The position numbers and the translations under genes were made by a program. Of a stretch of DNA of 64,000 bases, positions 1 to 8,425 are shown piece by piece. Position 1 is the first letter of the stretch; each line of letters opens with the position of its first letter. Source of the stretch: JANQOZ01 sp045106555 (GTDB lineage Bacteria > Pseudomonadota > Gammaproteobacteria > Xanthomonadales > SZUA-38); contig JBGCET010000004.1 of NCBI GenBank assembly GCA_045106555.1, positions 81,774 through 145,773 of the forward strand. Direction: 5' to 3'. Below the pieces are notes generated by a model that was not told where the DNA came from, ran no database searches, and was given only the letters and a program-made list of their open reading frames with translations.

Positions 1-335
1 TACTGGCCAACGCCGGACACTTTTGGGACGAAATTGATGCCGACCAGTTGGCTGAGCAAGCCCAGGAGCGGAAAGTCATGCGCCAGCAGGTAGAAGGGTT
101 CAAACTCGACCAGGGCTGGGTGTATCTTTTGGGCGGCGGGCATATCGTCAACATTGCCTGCGCAGACGGTCACCCGGCAGAAATCATGGATACCAGCTTC
201 GCCTTGCAGGCCCTGGGTGTGCATCAGCTCCTGACCCAAGCGCCGCCAGCACCAGGCCTTTACCCGGTGCCAGAGGCGGTGGATCAACGGGTCGCCGAAC
301 TGAAGTTAGCCGCGGCCGGCATTACCCTTGGCTAG
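1..335 (+). CDS. ahcY: Adenosylhomocysteinase, C-terminal part (cut by window edge)
   Basis: The window opens inside this gene. The frame is open from base 3 and ends at the TAG at 333-335, leaving about 110 residues. The enzyme hydrolyses S-adenosylhomocysteine to adenosine and homocysteine in the cytosol, closing the methyl cycle. Family marks that can be seen are LANAGHF at the left edge and GGGHIVNIACADGHP followed by MDTSFALQAL, which belong to the NAD-binding and C-terminal region. The protein ends at ELKLAAAGITLG and lacks the longer aromatic tail of many homologues, which recalls the shorter archaeal and Thermotoga type. Its last 30 bases overlap the convergent MocR gene. The N-terminal catalytic part lies outside the window. 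Confidence 0.85.
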   Translation, partial: LANAGHFWDEIDADQLAEQAQERKVMRQQVEGFKLDQGWVYLLGGGHIVNIACADGHPAEIMDTSFALQALGVHQLLTQAPPAPGLYPVPEAVDQRVAELKLAAAGITLG

Positions 336-1751
336 GGCGCCTAGGGTTTGAATCGCGTTTTCTAACGGTTCACCCCAGGGGTGACCAAAGCTCAGACGCA
401 AAAAATGACGGAAGCGATTTCCCGGCGAAAATATCGCTCCTGGGGCGACGCTGATGCCTTCAGCCAACGCCCGATGGAAGTACTCACCGCTATCAAAGCC
501 TGGGTCCATCTCAAGCCACAATACTGAACCGCCCGCCGGTTGCGAGATGCGGGTTTCAGCGGGAAACGACTCGGCAACCAACGCCGTCATACGCTCACAA
601 TTTAGCTTCAACACCGGTCGCAGTTTTTTCAGGTGTCGGTCGTACTCGCCTGAACCCATAAATTCAGCCAACGTTAGCTGTTGCAGTAAACCTGATGAAT
701 ATGAAATTGCGCGTTTCAATTTGAACACCTGGTCGGAAAAACGCCCAGGCATCAGCCAACCAATGCGATAACCCGGTGCAGCGGTCTTGGAAAATGACCC
801 TGCTGTCAGGACCAATCCCTTGCTGGAAAAAAACTGCGCTGGCTTGTGGCGCCTGCCGTCAAATAACAGATCGCCGTACACATCGTCTTCGATCAGCGGC
901 ACGTTAAAACTCTCAACGAGCTCGACCAAAGCCTGTCGATGCCCATCGCTGGTGGCCGACCCCAACGGATTGTTGAGACAGGAAGAAAACACGCAAGCCC
1001 GAACAGACTGACGACCCAAGGCCGTTTCCAGAGCATCCAAACATAATCCTTTAGTGGGGCAGGTCTCAATTTCCAACGCCAGCATGCCAAGCGACTCGAT
1101 CAGCTCCAGCGTGCCGCTATAGGTGGGCGATTCCACCGCAATGACGTCACCCCGTCGGGCTACCGCCTGCAATGCAAGAGCAAGCGCCTCCTGGCAGCCA
1201 TTGGTTATGGTGATGTCCTGCGGTCGCACCGCACCGCCAAGATCCAGATATCGGAAGGCAATCTGGCGTTGCAACCCCGGCTCGCCTCGAACCGGCGCAT
1301 ACCCCACACTGCGCTGCTCTGCCCGCGCCATCACGCGTTTCATGGTGCGATGCAGGGCTTTGGCCGTGGGCCGGGCAAAGGAAGGATTGGCGATCCCGAG
1401 CGGGATTACTCCAGGCTGGTGCATCCCCTCGTAAACCTGTTCAACCAGCTCACGACAGGACACCTCCACGGGCCCATTGGGCGCACTCTCGGGCGGCCTC
1501 ACCAGCCCATTGCGAACCCGGGCCAGCACATAAAACCCGGACTGGGGCCTAGACTCAACCTGACCAAGGCGTTCCAGCTCTTCATACGCCTGCTTGACCG
1601 TAGGAATACTGACGTCCAAATTGCCCGCCAACCGGCGCAAACTGGGTAATCGATCTCCCGGCGTCAGGGCGCCGGAGTCAATTTCCATTTTGATTAGATC
1701 GATCACCTGTTGATAGAGAAAATCGTTCTTGCGCCGGTCGAGTGCGAGCAT
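306..1751 (-). CDS. MocR-type GntR/aminotransferase fusion regulator
   Basis: A 481-residue protein with an N-terminal GntR winged helix (about residues 10-75, including GDRLPSLRRLAGNLDVS) joined to a fold-type I aminotransferase-like domain. The PLP lysine is in SFSKTAAPGYRIGW near residue 325, and the preceding EDDVYGDL is also typical. MocR proteins use PLP or an amino compound as effector and usually control nearby amine, amino acid or vitamin B6 genes. I prefer the ATG at 1751; an in-frame TTG lies at 1763, and neither has a strong ribosome site. It runs convergent with ahcY and is followed upstream by an aldo/keto reductase on the same strand, a possible target. Family call is secure; effector unknown. 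Confidence 0.88.
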   Translation of the reverse strand: MLALDRRKNDFLYQQVIDLIKMEIDSGALTPGDRLPSLRRLAGNLDVSIPTVKQAYEELERLGQVESRPQSGFYVLARVRNGLVRPPESAPNGPVEVSCRELVEQVYEGMHQPGVIPLGIANPSFARPTAKALHRTMKRVMARAEQRSVGYAPVRGEPGLQRQIAFRYLDLGGAVRPQDITITNGCQEALALALQAVARRGDVIAVESPTYSGTLELIESLGMLALEIETCPTKGLCLDALETALGRQSVRACVFSSCLNNPLGSATSDGHRQALVELVESFNVPLIEDDVYGDLLFDGRRHKPAQFFSSKGLVLTAGSFSKTAAPGYRIGWLMPGRFSDQVFKLKRAISYSSGLLQQLTLAEFMGSGEYDRHLKKLRPVLKLNCERMTALVAESFPAETRISQPAGGSVLWLEMDPGFDSGEYFHRALAEGISVAPGAIFSPGNRFRHFLRLSFGHPWGEPLENAIQTLGALAKGNAGRG

Positions 1752-1822
1752 CTGCAGAACCAAACTGTTTACATTGCATTATTATTATCTAACAACTGTA
1801 TATAAATCAACGTGCCAAAAGG

Positions 1823-2749
1823 TCAGGGCTTAAGCGTTGGATCATCCAGCCCCCAAGCCAGACCATTGCCTCGATCCATTGCGCTTATTCGCGCCATGTC
1901 CGGCTCGTCGATCGCAAATCCAAACAGCTCAAAATTTTGCCCAATGCGAGCCGGGTGGGTGCTTTTTGGCAAGACCCCAAAGCCGCGCTGCAGCCCCCAA
2001 CGCAGCAACAGCTGGGGCTCGGTGACGCCGTACTTATCGGCAAGTGTCCGAAACGGAGCGTCACCCGTTTCCTCCAACGCTTTTCGATGCTCAACTCGGG
2101 CTCCGGTTTCACCGGCGCCATCACGCCAGTTCGCCAGGGGTGCCAGCGAGCTATACGCCACGATGGCGATATCGCGCTGACGCAGATGGCTAACGAGCTC
2201 GGGCTTCTGAGACCAGGGGTGAAGCTCAATCTGATTGACCGCAGGCATTGCCATACCGCTGGCTTCAATCTCGTTGAGATGAGTGGGACCGTAGTTGCTG
2301 ACCCCAATCGCCCGCGCCTTGCCCTGTTGTTGCAGCTCAAGCATTGCTCGCCATTGATCTAACCTCAGATCAGGCTGCAGCGGCGCGTGAATCAGATATA
2401 AGTCCACGTATTCCAACTTAAGTCTTGCAAGGCTTTCATCCAAGGCCCTCAACGTTGACTGGTAGGTTTTCGCCGGCTGGTTCCAGGCCTCATGACCGGG
2501 CCACATCTTGGTGGTGACGAAAATATCCTGACGCGTAAGCCCGCAGTCAGCTACCGCACACCGAATGCCCTGGCCAACACCCGCCTCATTGGCGTAAATT
2601 TCTGCCGTATCGATGTGTCGGTAACCCAGGCTGATCGCCTGTTCAACCAGATTGGACACCTTTTCGTCCTCAATCAGGTAGGTGCCAAACCCCACTGCCG
2701 GGATATTTTGACCGCCCGCCAAAGCAAGGGCCTGAACTGAATTTTTCAT
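1823..2749 (-). CDS. Aldo/keto reductase
   Basis: A 308-residue NADPH-dependent aldo/keto reductase of the TIM-barrel superfamily, cytosolic, reducing aldehydes or ketones. The catalytic tetrad is visible: Asp and Tyr in HIDTAEIYANE, Lys in VTTKMWP, and His in LYLIHAPL. The cofactor end carries LPKSTHPARIGQN, the usual phosphate-binding KS..R.. segment. The start is the ATG at 2749 (MKNSVQALALAGG), preceded by AAGGA on the minus strand. The frame stays open 104 codons further upstream, but that part looks unlike an AKR and would run through the divergent dehydrogenase gene. Spacing to that gene is 92 bp, so the two probably share a divergent promoter region. Substrate unknown. Confidence 0.9.
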   Translation of the reverse strand: MKNSVQALALAGGQNIPAVGFGTYLIEDEKVSNLVEQAISLGYRHIDTAEIYANEAGVGQGIRCAVADCGLTRQDIFVTTKMWPGHEAWNQPAKTYQSTLRALDESLARLKLEYVDLYLIHAPLQPDLRLDQWRAMLELQQQGKARAIGVSNYGPTHLNEIEASGMAMPAVNQIELHPWSQKPELVSHLRQRDIAIVAYSSLAPLANWRDGAGETGARVEHRKALEETGDAPFRTLADKYGVTEPQLLLRWGLQRGFGVLPKSTHPARIGQNFELFGFAIDEPDMARISAMDRGNGLAWGLDDPTLKP

Positions 2750-2841
2750 CGGCGTAATATTGTCCTTGGAGAAGTGTCGGCACCCAAAGAGTACCCGACA
2801 CAGGGCTCTTTGCACTTTCCCTATCAACTTGGAGGCTAAAA

Positions 2842-3777
2842 ATGGCAACATTCGCGTGTATCGGCGCAGGCAATGTAGGCAGCGCGTGGGCCCTGGTATT
2901 CGCCAAAGCGGGCCATCAGGTAAATCTGTTCGATCAGTCGCAGTCGTCTTTACATTCGCGCTGGCTACCGCAAATCGCCGATACTTTAAGCTTGCTCTAC
3001 AGCGAACAAATGTTGAACGAAGAGCCAAGCCAGGTGCTTGACCGAATTCAGGTATCAACATCGCTGGCGACAGCCGTGGCGGACGCTGCCTATGTTCAGG
3101 AGAGCGTGCGAGAAGATCTGCAGATCAAACGCGCAGTATTTTCAGAAATCGCCCAATCCACGACCGATCAGTGTGTGCTTGCATCATCAACCTCAGCCCT
3201 TCCTGGCTCTCAGTTTCTCAAGGATATCCATCTGCCCCAGCGCGCCCTGGTTGTCCACCCGGTGAACCCGCCGTCCCTCATTCCTCTGGTTGAGCTCTGT
3301 GCAACCCCATGGACCAGTCCGCTGGTGCTGCAACAAACCCAGCAACTGATGACTACGCTGGGCATGAAGCCCATCACCGTGCGCAAAGAAATCGACGGGT
3401 TTATCTTGAACCGGCTGCAGTACACGCTAGTGGCTGAAGCGATGCATCTGGTGGCGGAAGGTTATTGCTCGCCGGAGGATATCGACCGCGCCATGACCGA
3501 CGGGTTGGCCTTGCGCTGGGCCTCCATAGGCCCGTTTGAAGTAGCCCACCTGAATGCGAGTGACGGCTTCCAGGGTTTTGTCAGCCAGTTAGGTCCAATG
3601 ATGAAAGCGATGGGCGAATCGGCCCAAACCGACTACGACTGGGGCGACACAGAGGTCAGCGCAATCCACCAGGCCATGGCACAGAAAACGCCCGTCGACG
3701 ACATTGCGCAACGACAGCTTTGGCGTAATCAACAAATTATCCGCACCCGCAAGATGCAGGAGGACGGCAACCGCTGA
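2842..3777 (+). CDS. 3-hydroxyacyl-CoA dehydrogenase family protein (CRYL1 / L-gulonate 3-dehydrogenase-like)
   Basis: A 311-residue NAD-dependent oxidoreductase. The N-terminal Rossmann fold begins at once with the GAGNVGSAWA glycine loop. The catalytic His and Glu are in VVHPVNPPSLIPLVEL, and the C-terminal domain starts near EIDGFILNRLQYTLVAEAM. The HPVNPP..IPLVEL pattern and the following helix match lambda-crystallin (L-gulonate 3-dehydrogenase) more closely than the fadB-type beta-oxidation enzymes, so the substrate may be a hydroxy acid, possibly a carnitine-like one. This is inference. The start has a clear GGAGG six bases upstream of the ATG. It is divergent from the aldo/keto reductase and convergent with the PQQ dehydrogenase. 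Confidence 0.85.
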   Translation: MATFACIGAGNVGSAWALVFAKAGHQVNLFDQSQSSLHSRWLPQIADTLSLLYSEQMLNEEPSQVLDRIQVSTSLATAVADAAYVQESVREDLQIKRAVFSEIAQSTTDQCVLASSTSALPGSQFLKDIHLPQRALVVHPVNPPSLIPLVELCATPWTSPLVLQQTQQLMTTLGMKPITVRKEIDGFILNRLQYTLVAEAMHLVAEGYCSPEDIDRAMTDGLALRWASIGPFEVAHLNASDGFQGFVSQLGPMMKAMGESAQTDYDWGDTEVSAIHQAMAQKTPVDDIAQRQLWRNQQIIRTRKMQEDGNR

Positions 3778-3849
3778 CCTCCTGCACATCGGCACCGCAC
3801 AGGCCGCTAATTTCCCACCCGCCCCAAAAATGGCGTTGCCGTCCCAGGG

Positions 3850-5775
3850 TTAATCATCCAGCGCAAATGCCACCAGATAGTCACCCGGCATTGTACTTTC
3901 AGCCTGGGAACCCCCGGCAGTTAACACCACGTATTGCGTCCCTTTGAAACGGTACGACATTGGCGTGGCCTGGGGCTGTGCAGGTAACGGTAGTCTTGCC
4001 AGAACCTCACCGGTAGCACTGGCCATTACCATCAGAGCGCGATCCCAGCGTGAGGGCGCAAACACCAGGCCGCTGGCGGTCATGATAGGGCCGCCGGATA
4101 TCAATGCGCCCCAATGACGCGCTTCGGGATGGGTTGCTGCGTTGGGAAAAGGACCTGCAGGGGTTTCCCACAACACTTTGCCGCGAGACAGATCGATGGC
4201 CACCCAGGTACCCCAGGGGCCGCGCTGACAGGGTAATACCAGATCCGGGTAATAAACGTCGTATCGGGCCATGCCGAAAGGCGTTCCCGACTGCTCGGTG
4301 AACTGCACGTTCTGAGGCCCCCCGGCCTCAGCCTCGCGGCGTCGTCGAAACTCTTTGCGCGGTATCAGCTCTACTACTGTAGGCAATCGATTCAGCCCCA
4401 GAACTGCGATACCTCGCGCTGCGTCCACCGCCATTGAGCCCCAGTTAGTGCCGCCGCCGTTGCCCGGATACAACACCGTTCCCACCAGGTCCGGAGGCGT
4501 AAACAGGCCTTCATACCGGCGCCCTTGCAACAATTTTCTGCAGTAATCATTCATTGCCGGACTGTGGTCCCACATCTCAAGTTCTGCCGGGTGCAGCGAC
4601 AAATCTGCGCTGGGAAACGGCTGGGTGGGTGCGGCATCCTCGCCTGGCACCTTGGATTTGGGCACCGACTTCTCAGTCACGGGAAAAACCGGTTTACCCG
4701 TTGCCCCGTTAAGGGCAAAAAAGTGTCCGGTTTTGGTGGCCTGCAATACGATCTGCTGATCCTGACCCGGGAGTCGAGTGACCGCAGGTTGGGCGGCCAG
4801 ATCGTAGTCCCACAGGTCGTGATGGACGGTCTGGAAGTGCCAGCGAACCGTGCCGGTTTTTACATCCAAGGCGACTACCGAATTAGCATAGTTGTTAGCC
4901 CCTTGGCGCTCGCCTCCAAAAAAGTCCGGCGACGGGCTGGTAGTTGGGACGTACACCAGTCCCAGGGACTCGCTGGCTGAGGCCACTGACCACATGTTGC
5001 CGCCACCATTGCGGACCGCCTGTTTAGGATCCCAGCCAGCCAAAGCCGCCTGGTCCGGGCGATTGGGAATGGGGTCAAACGCCCATAAGAGCTCGCCGCT
5101 TTGCGCATCAAAACCGCGCACCGTACCCGGTTCAAGCTCTACCCCGCCGTTATCACCAATGGATGAACCCACAACAACCGTGGACCCCACAACGGTAACC
5201 GGTGAGGTCTGGGAGTACTCACCACGCCGGTAGTTGCGAATGCCACGACTGAGATCCAGCGTGCCGCTGTCGGCAAAGTCCTTGCACGGCTTGCCGTCTT
5301 TGCTGTCCAGCGCAATTAAACGGGCGTCAAGAGTGCCGAGAAAGATCCGGGAACTACAGCGCCCGGCGTCCTCGCCTCGCCATGCGCTAACACCTCTTGA
5401 GGTAAACATCTCGGAGAAATTTCGCCCGAAATTCACCTTTGGATCAAAGGACCACTGCAGTGTTCCAGTATCCGGCGCTAACGCATAGACCCGATTGAAC
5501 CCGGAAGCCACGTACAGCAGATTGTCAAAAAAAATCGGCGTGGCCTTAAACGAACTGGAGCGACTGTGCTGGCTGCCATCGGCTGCGTCGCCACTGCGAA
5601 ACTGCCATCGGCTTGCCAGTGAACGGACGTTTGCTGGTGTTACCTGGGTATGGGGGGAATACCGGTCGCCGGCAACGGTTCCCCCATAATGCTCCCACGA
5701 GGTGTCCGACGCGCTAACGGGGTGCCACGCCATCATCGTTGCCAATAAAACGGAAAAGAAAATAGATCGCAGCAT
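3850..5775 (-). CDS. PQQ-dependent dehydrogenase, glucose/quinate type, soluble exported form
   Basis: A 641-residue eight-bladed quinoprotein. Residues 1-22 (MLRSIFFSVLLATMMAWHPV, then SAS) form a Sec signal peptide, so it acts in the periplasm, passing electrons from an alcohol or sugar to ubiquinone or a cytochrome. Blade motifs such as TGTLQWSFDP, TGTVRWHFQ and WGTWVAIDLSRGKVLWETP, together with QATPMSYRFKGTQYVV near the end, match the glucose/quinate/shikimate dehydrogenase family. The usual N-terminal five-helix membrane domain of that family is absent. I chose the ATG at 5775 because it begins the signal peptide; the upstream 41 codons look non-coding. No pqq biosynthesis gene is in the window. 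The divergent neighbour is a LytTR regulator. Confidence 0.85.
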   Translation of the reverse strand: MLRSIFFSVLLATMMAWHPVSASDTSWEHYGGTVAGDRYSPHTQVTPANVRSLASRWQFRSGDAADGSQHSRSSSFKATPIFFDNLLYVASGFNRVYALAPDTGTLQWSFDPKVNFGRNFSEMFTSRGVSAWRGEDAGRCSSRIFLGTLDARLIALDSKDGKPCKDFADSGTLDLSRGIRNYRRGEYSQTSPVTVVGSTVVVGSSIGDNGGVELEPGTVRGFDAQSGELLWAFDPIPNRPDQAALAGWDPKQAVRNGGGNMWSVASASESLGLVYVPTTSPSPDFFGGERQGANNYANSVVALDVKTGTVRWHFQTVHHDLWDYDLAAQPAVTRLPGQDQQIVLQATKTGHFFALNGATGKPVFPVTEKSVPKSKVPGEDAAPTQPFPSADLSLHPAELEMWDHSPAMNDYCRKLLQGRRYEGLFTPPDLVGTVLYPGNGGGTNWGSMAVDAARGIAVLGLNRLPTVVELIPRKEFRRRREAEAGGPQNVQFTEQSGTPFGMARYDVYYPDLVLPCQRGPWGTWVAIDLSRGKVLWETPAGPFPNAATHPEARHWGALISGGPIMTASGLVFAPSRWDRALMVMASATGEVLARLPLPAQPQATPMSYRFKGTQYVVLTAGGSQAESTMPGDYLVAFALDD

Positions 5776-5792
5776 AGGGTTCACACAATCAT

Positions 5793-5879
5793 GGTTGTTT
5801 CGGAAAAGCCAACAGTATGACTGGAAGCGGTCGTTTCGGGGCCTTGAGGGACCAACGGCAGCATCGTGGGACCAATGGC
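5793..5879. promoter_or_regulatory. Two pairs of near-perfect direct repeats in the PQQ dehydrogenase / LytTR divergent region
   Basis: GGTTGTTTCGG (5793-5803) recurs as GGTCGTTTCGG (5829-5839). GGGACCAACGGC (5848-5859) recurs as GGGACCAATGGC (5868-5879). Each pair differs at one base. The second pair has a 20-bp period, two helical turns, which is how LytTR proteins usually read DNA. The site lies 50 to 136 bp upstream of the LytTR start codon. Binding is inferred, not shown. Confidence 0.4.
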
Positions 5880-5928
5880 GCCCTGGGGTGATGAACAACG
5901 CAGCGGCAATCCAGATAAAATAGCTGAC

Positions 5929-6801
5929 ATGAGTTCATCTGACCCCTTGGTTCCAGCCCGCTGGCGGCAATGGCTGCTCGCCTCTCCATGGCGGACCGGC
6001 CTGCTGTTCTGGACCCTGTTTCTAGGAATCAACAATACGGTTGCATCGCTAAGTGTGGTGGAGGACTACGCCCGTCGCCAGCTGCCCCTGGCTGCATGGG
6101 AACCCTTTTGCTGGGAGTTCAGCAGTGGGCTGGTCCTGCTGATACTGATTCCAGGGGTTGGCTGGGTATTGAATCAGATCCCTCTGGACCCCCGACGCTG
6201 GCCGGCGAAATTACCGACAGACTTGGCAGCTCACTTGGCAGCCAGCGTGGTGTTTTCTTTACTTCACGTTCTGCTGATGGTGACCCTGCGCAACATCATC
6301 TATGCAGCGGCTGGAATGACCTACGATTTTGGAGTCTGGGGTAGTGAGTTGATTTACGAATACCGCAAAGATGTGGTCACCTATTTCACCATCGCCGTGC
6401 TGCTGAGCGTTTACCGTCACTACCGTCAGGAACACAGCGCCGCTCCCCCACCCATGGCGCCCGCCCATCGCTCAGATCGGTTGATGATCAAAAAACGCGG
6501 CCGCGAATACCTGGTGAAAATTGAGGAAATTGAATGGGCGCAGGCCTGCGGAAATTACGTGACCCTGCATAAGGAGGGCGAGTTGCATCCGCTCAGGTCC
6601 ACAATGGCGGCCCTGGAACAACGCCTGCCGGAGAATTTCTGTCGAGTACACCGCTCCGCCATTGTTAACCTTGATCAGATCGCTGAGATTTCCCCTCAAG
6701 GTAGCGGCGATCACATCATTACCCTGCAAAATGGGGCTAAGGTACCCTTCTCCCGGCGTTATCGGGAGGCAGTTAAACACCATCTAGGTAGCGTCGCCTG
6801 A
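5929..6801 (+). CDS. Membrane-anchored LytTR DNA-binding regulator
   Basis: A 290-residue protein with about four transmembrane helices in residues 15-165 and a C-terminal LytTR DNA-binding domain (about 180-290). The domain is recognised by IKKRGREYLVKIEEIEWAQA, the GNYV turn, LEQRLPENFCRVHRSAIVNL and PFSRRYREAVK. There is no receiver domain, so the membrane part probably senses the signal directly. The start is the ATG at 5929, just before the first hydrophobic segment. The gene is the first of three that overlap by one base each (flavodoxin-like protein, then Crp/Fnr regulator). It is divergent from the PQQ dehydrogenase, a plausible target along with its own operon. Confidence 0.85.
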   Translation: MSSSDPLVPARWRQWLLASPWRTGLLFWTLFLGINNTVASLSVVEDYARRQLPLAAWEPFCWEFSSGLVLLILIPGVGWVLNQIPLDPRRWPAKLPTDLAAHLAASVVFSLLHVLLMVTLRNIIYAAAGMTYDFGVWGSELIYEYRKDVVTYFTIAVLLSVYRHYRQEHSAAPPPMAPAHRSDRLMIKKRGREYLVKIEEIEWAQACGNYVTLHKEGELHPLRSTMAALEQRLPENFCRVHRSAIVNLDQIAEISPQGSGDHIITLQNGAKVPFSRRYREAVKHHLGSVA

Positions 6802-7262
6802 TGTCCAGCATTATTGCGGTTTGCCATACGCCGAGCGATAACACTGTGGCTTTGGCCAGGGCTCTGAATCGGGGAATGCAGTCAGCTGCCAGCGCATTAG
6901 TCTCCGCACGGGTTATTTCACCGCTGGACGCTGGCACCGATCATGTGTTGAACGCCAGTGCAGTTATTGTGGGAACAACCGAAAACTTCGGCACCATGGC
7001 CGGCCTGAGCAAAGACTTTCTGGAACGCATTTATTATCCATGCCTGGAAAAAACTCAGGGCCTGCCAGTAGCGGTCTATATTCGCGCAGGCCAAGACGGT
7101 GCCGGCAGCGCGGCGCAAATTGAAAAAATAATTGCCGGCCTGCGCTGGCGGCTTGTGCAGCCAATTTTGGTGCTTCAGGGACCGTATCGAACAAACTTTG
7201 AACAGCAGGTGCAAACGCTGGGAGAAACGGTTGTGGCAGGTATTGAAGCAGGAGTTTTTTGA
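6801..7262 (+). CDS. Flavodoxin-like protein
   Basis: A 153-residue single-domain protein with the flavodoxin/WrbA fold, probably FMN-binding and cytosolic. The phosphate loop is CHTPSDNT after the first strand. The second flavin loop is VGTTENFGTMAGLSKDFLER, typical of flavodoxin-family and NADPH-dependent FMN reductases. The ATG at 6801 overlaps the TGA of the LytTR gene by one base, and its own TGA overlaps the Crp/Fnr ATG in the same way, so translation of the three is likely coupled. A flavoprotein between two regulators suggests redox signalling, but this is inference and no partner is known. Confidence 0.7.
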   Translation: MSSIIAVCHTPSDNTVALARALNRGMQSAASALVSARVISPLDAGTDHVLNASAVIVGTTENFGTMAGLSKDFLERIYYPCLEKTQGLPVAVYIRAGQDGAGSAAQIEKIIAGLRWRLVQPILVLQGPYRTNFEQQVQTLGETVVAGIEAGVF

Positions 7263-7954
7263 TGTCCATGCAACCTCGGGAAATACTAGAGCACAGCCTG
7301 CTGTTTGGCAGCCTGCCGGAACAGCAGTTAGAACAACTGGCGGCGTTGGCACAAATTCGCGCAGTACCGCGCCAAACACTGCTGTTCAATCAAGGCGATC
7401 CCGGTGACGCCCTATACGGCATTGCCAGCGGAAAAGTACTGGTTTACATCACCGCGGAAGACGGCAAAGAGTTTTCTCTCACGGTGCATGAAACCGGCGA
7501 TGTTCTGGGTGAAGTCGCATTGTTGGACGGACGCCCGCGCACCGCCGCAGCCCGCACCATGGAAGACTGTCAGTTGCTGGTGATACAACGCAGTCATTTT
7601 GAACAGCTGATGGATGATAATCCCAAGCTCGCCAGAGACTTGCTGACGTTGTTGTGTGATCGATTACGCTGGTCATCCCAGCTTATTGAGGAATTCTCAC
7701 TCATGCCGGTGGAGGGTCGACTCGCCCGTCGCCTGCTGACGCTTGCCGAACTGCTGGGAAAAACCTCCAGCGAAGGTGTTCAACTCACCATCTCACAGAG
7801 TGAACTGGCTCAGTTTCTCGGCATATCTCGACAGATTGTGAATCAGTATCTGCAGGAGTGGCGTCAGGCGGGTTGGCTGGAGCTGGCTCGGGGCAAAGTC
7901 GTCATTCTTGACTGGGAAGCCATCCACCAGGTGTGTTTTCAATCCTCTCGGTAG
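7262..7954 (+). CDS. Crp/Fnr family transcriptional regulator
   Basis: A 230-residue regulator. The cyclic-nucleotide-type beta-roll covers about residues 15-120 (FNQGDPGDALYGIASGKVLV, then GEVALLDGRPRTAAA). The C-terminal winged helix includes LTISQSELAQFLGISRQIVN. There is no N-terminal cysteine cluster, so it is not an oxygen-sensing Fnr with an iron-sulphur cluster. The GDVLGEVALLDGRPRTAAA loop resembles the cAMP-binding cassette, but ligand preference cannot be settled by eye. The ATG at 7262 overlaps the previous stop; an in-frame TTG sits one codon earlier. The last 16 bases overlap the convergent Cys-rich gene. Confidence 0.88.
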   Translation: MSMQPREILEHSLLFGSLPEQQLEQLAALAQIRAVPRQTLLFNQGDPGDALYGIASGKVLVYITAEDGKEFSLTVHETGDVLGEVALLDGRPRTAAARTMEDCQLLVIQRSHFEQLMDDNPKLARDLLTLLCDRLRWSSQLIEEFSLMPVEGRLARRLLTLAELLGKTSSEGVQLTISQSELAQFLGISRQIVNQYLQEWRQAGWLELARGKVVILDWEAIHQVCFQSSR

Positions 7955-8412
7955 TCTTCGTCACCGGTCAGAATTTGCCCCCCACAGCCGACGAAACACT
8001 GGTCATAACCCACGGCGCAGGCCGTATAGTTTGGCACCGAACACCCTCTGGGTTTTGTGCAGCCGCCGCGATTGCCGCGAATCTGAAGACAGCGTTGAAA
8101 CTGACTGTAGGCTATTCGATAGCGATACTGGCAGTCTTCGTCCAGACGCTGAATGGGTGTGCGACAGGCGAACCGCTCCGATTGACACACCTGCAGACAC
8201 TGCTCGGCATCCCCACCGCTGGGATCAAGGTAGGTTCGTTTGGGTTGGGGCGCGCACGCCGCGACGGCGAGCAGACAACAAACCCAACAAATACTGTAAA
8301 AACCCTGGCGGGTGATGCGTTTTAGTTTGCGGTAGTGGGTCCGGAAACGATATGTTGCCAACTGTCCGGCGCATCCAGCACGGAAACGATCTAAACCGTT
8401 TGAATTCAACAT
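7939..8412 (-). CDS. Ten-cysteine lipoprotein, paralogue of 9094-9558
   Basis: A 157-residue protein of no family I recognise. A hydrophobic stretch (FYSICWVCCLLAVAAC) ending in a lipobox suggests an outer-membrane or periplasmic lipoprotein. The mature part has ten cysteines spaced C-x3-C-x6-C-x10-C-x13-C-x9-C-x5-C-x7-C-x6-C-x3-C and ends with YDQCFVGCGG. The gene at 9094-9558 has the same ten cysteines with only one gap changed, so the two are paralogues. The start is uncertain: ATG at 8412 gives a long basic N-region of 40 residues, and an internal TTG (before ATYRFR) would give a more normal signal. Its 5' end touches the divergent oxygenase gene. Function unknown; disulphide-rich structure inferred. 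Confidence 0.72.
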   Translation of the reverse strand: MLNSNGLDRFRAGCAGQLATYRFRTHYRKLKRITRQGFYSICWVCCLLAVAACAPQPKRTYLDPSGGDAEQCLQVCQSERFACRTPIQRLDEDCQYRYRIAYSQFQRCLQIRGNRGGCTKPRGCSVPNYTACAVGYDQCFVGCGGQILTGDEDYRED

Positions 8413-8425
8413 GGAGGGGGTAGCC

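Noticed and set aside
2750..3061. A longer N-terminus for the aldo/keto reductase.
   Set aside because: The added 104 residues run through the divergent dehydrogenase gene and its ribosome site; the ATG at 2749 starts the AKR fold.
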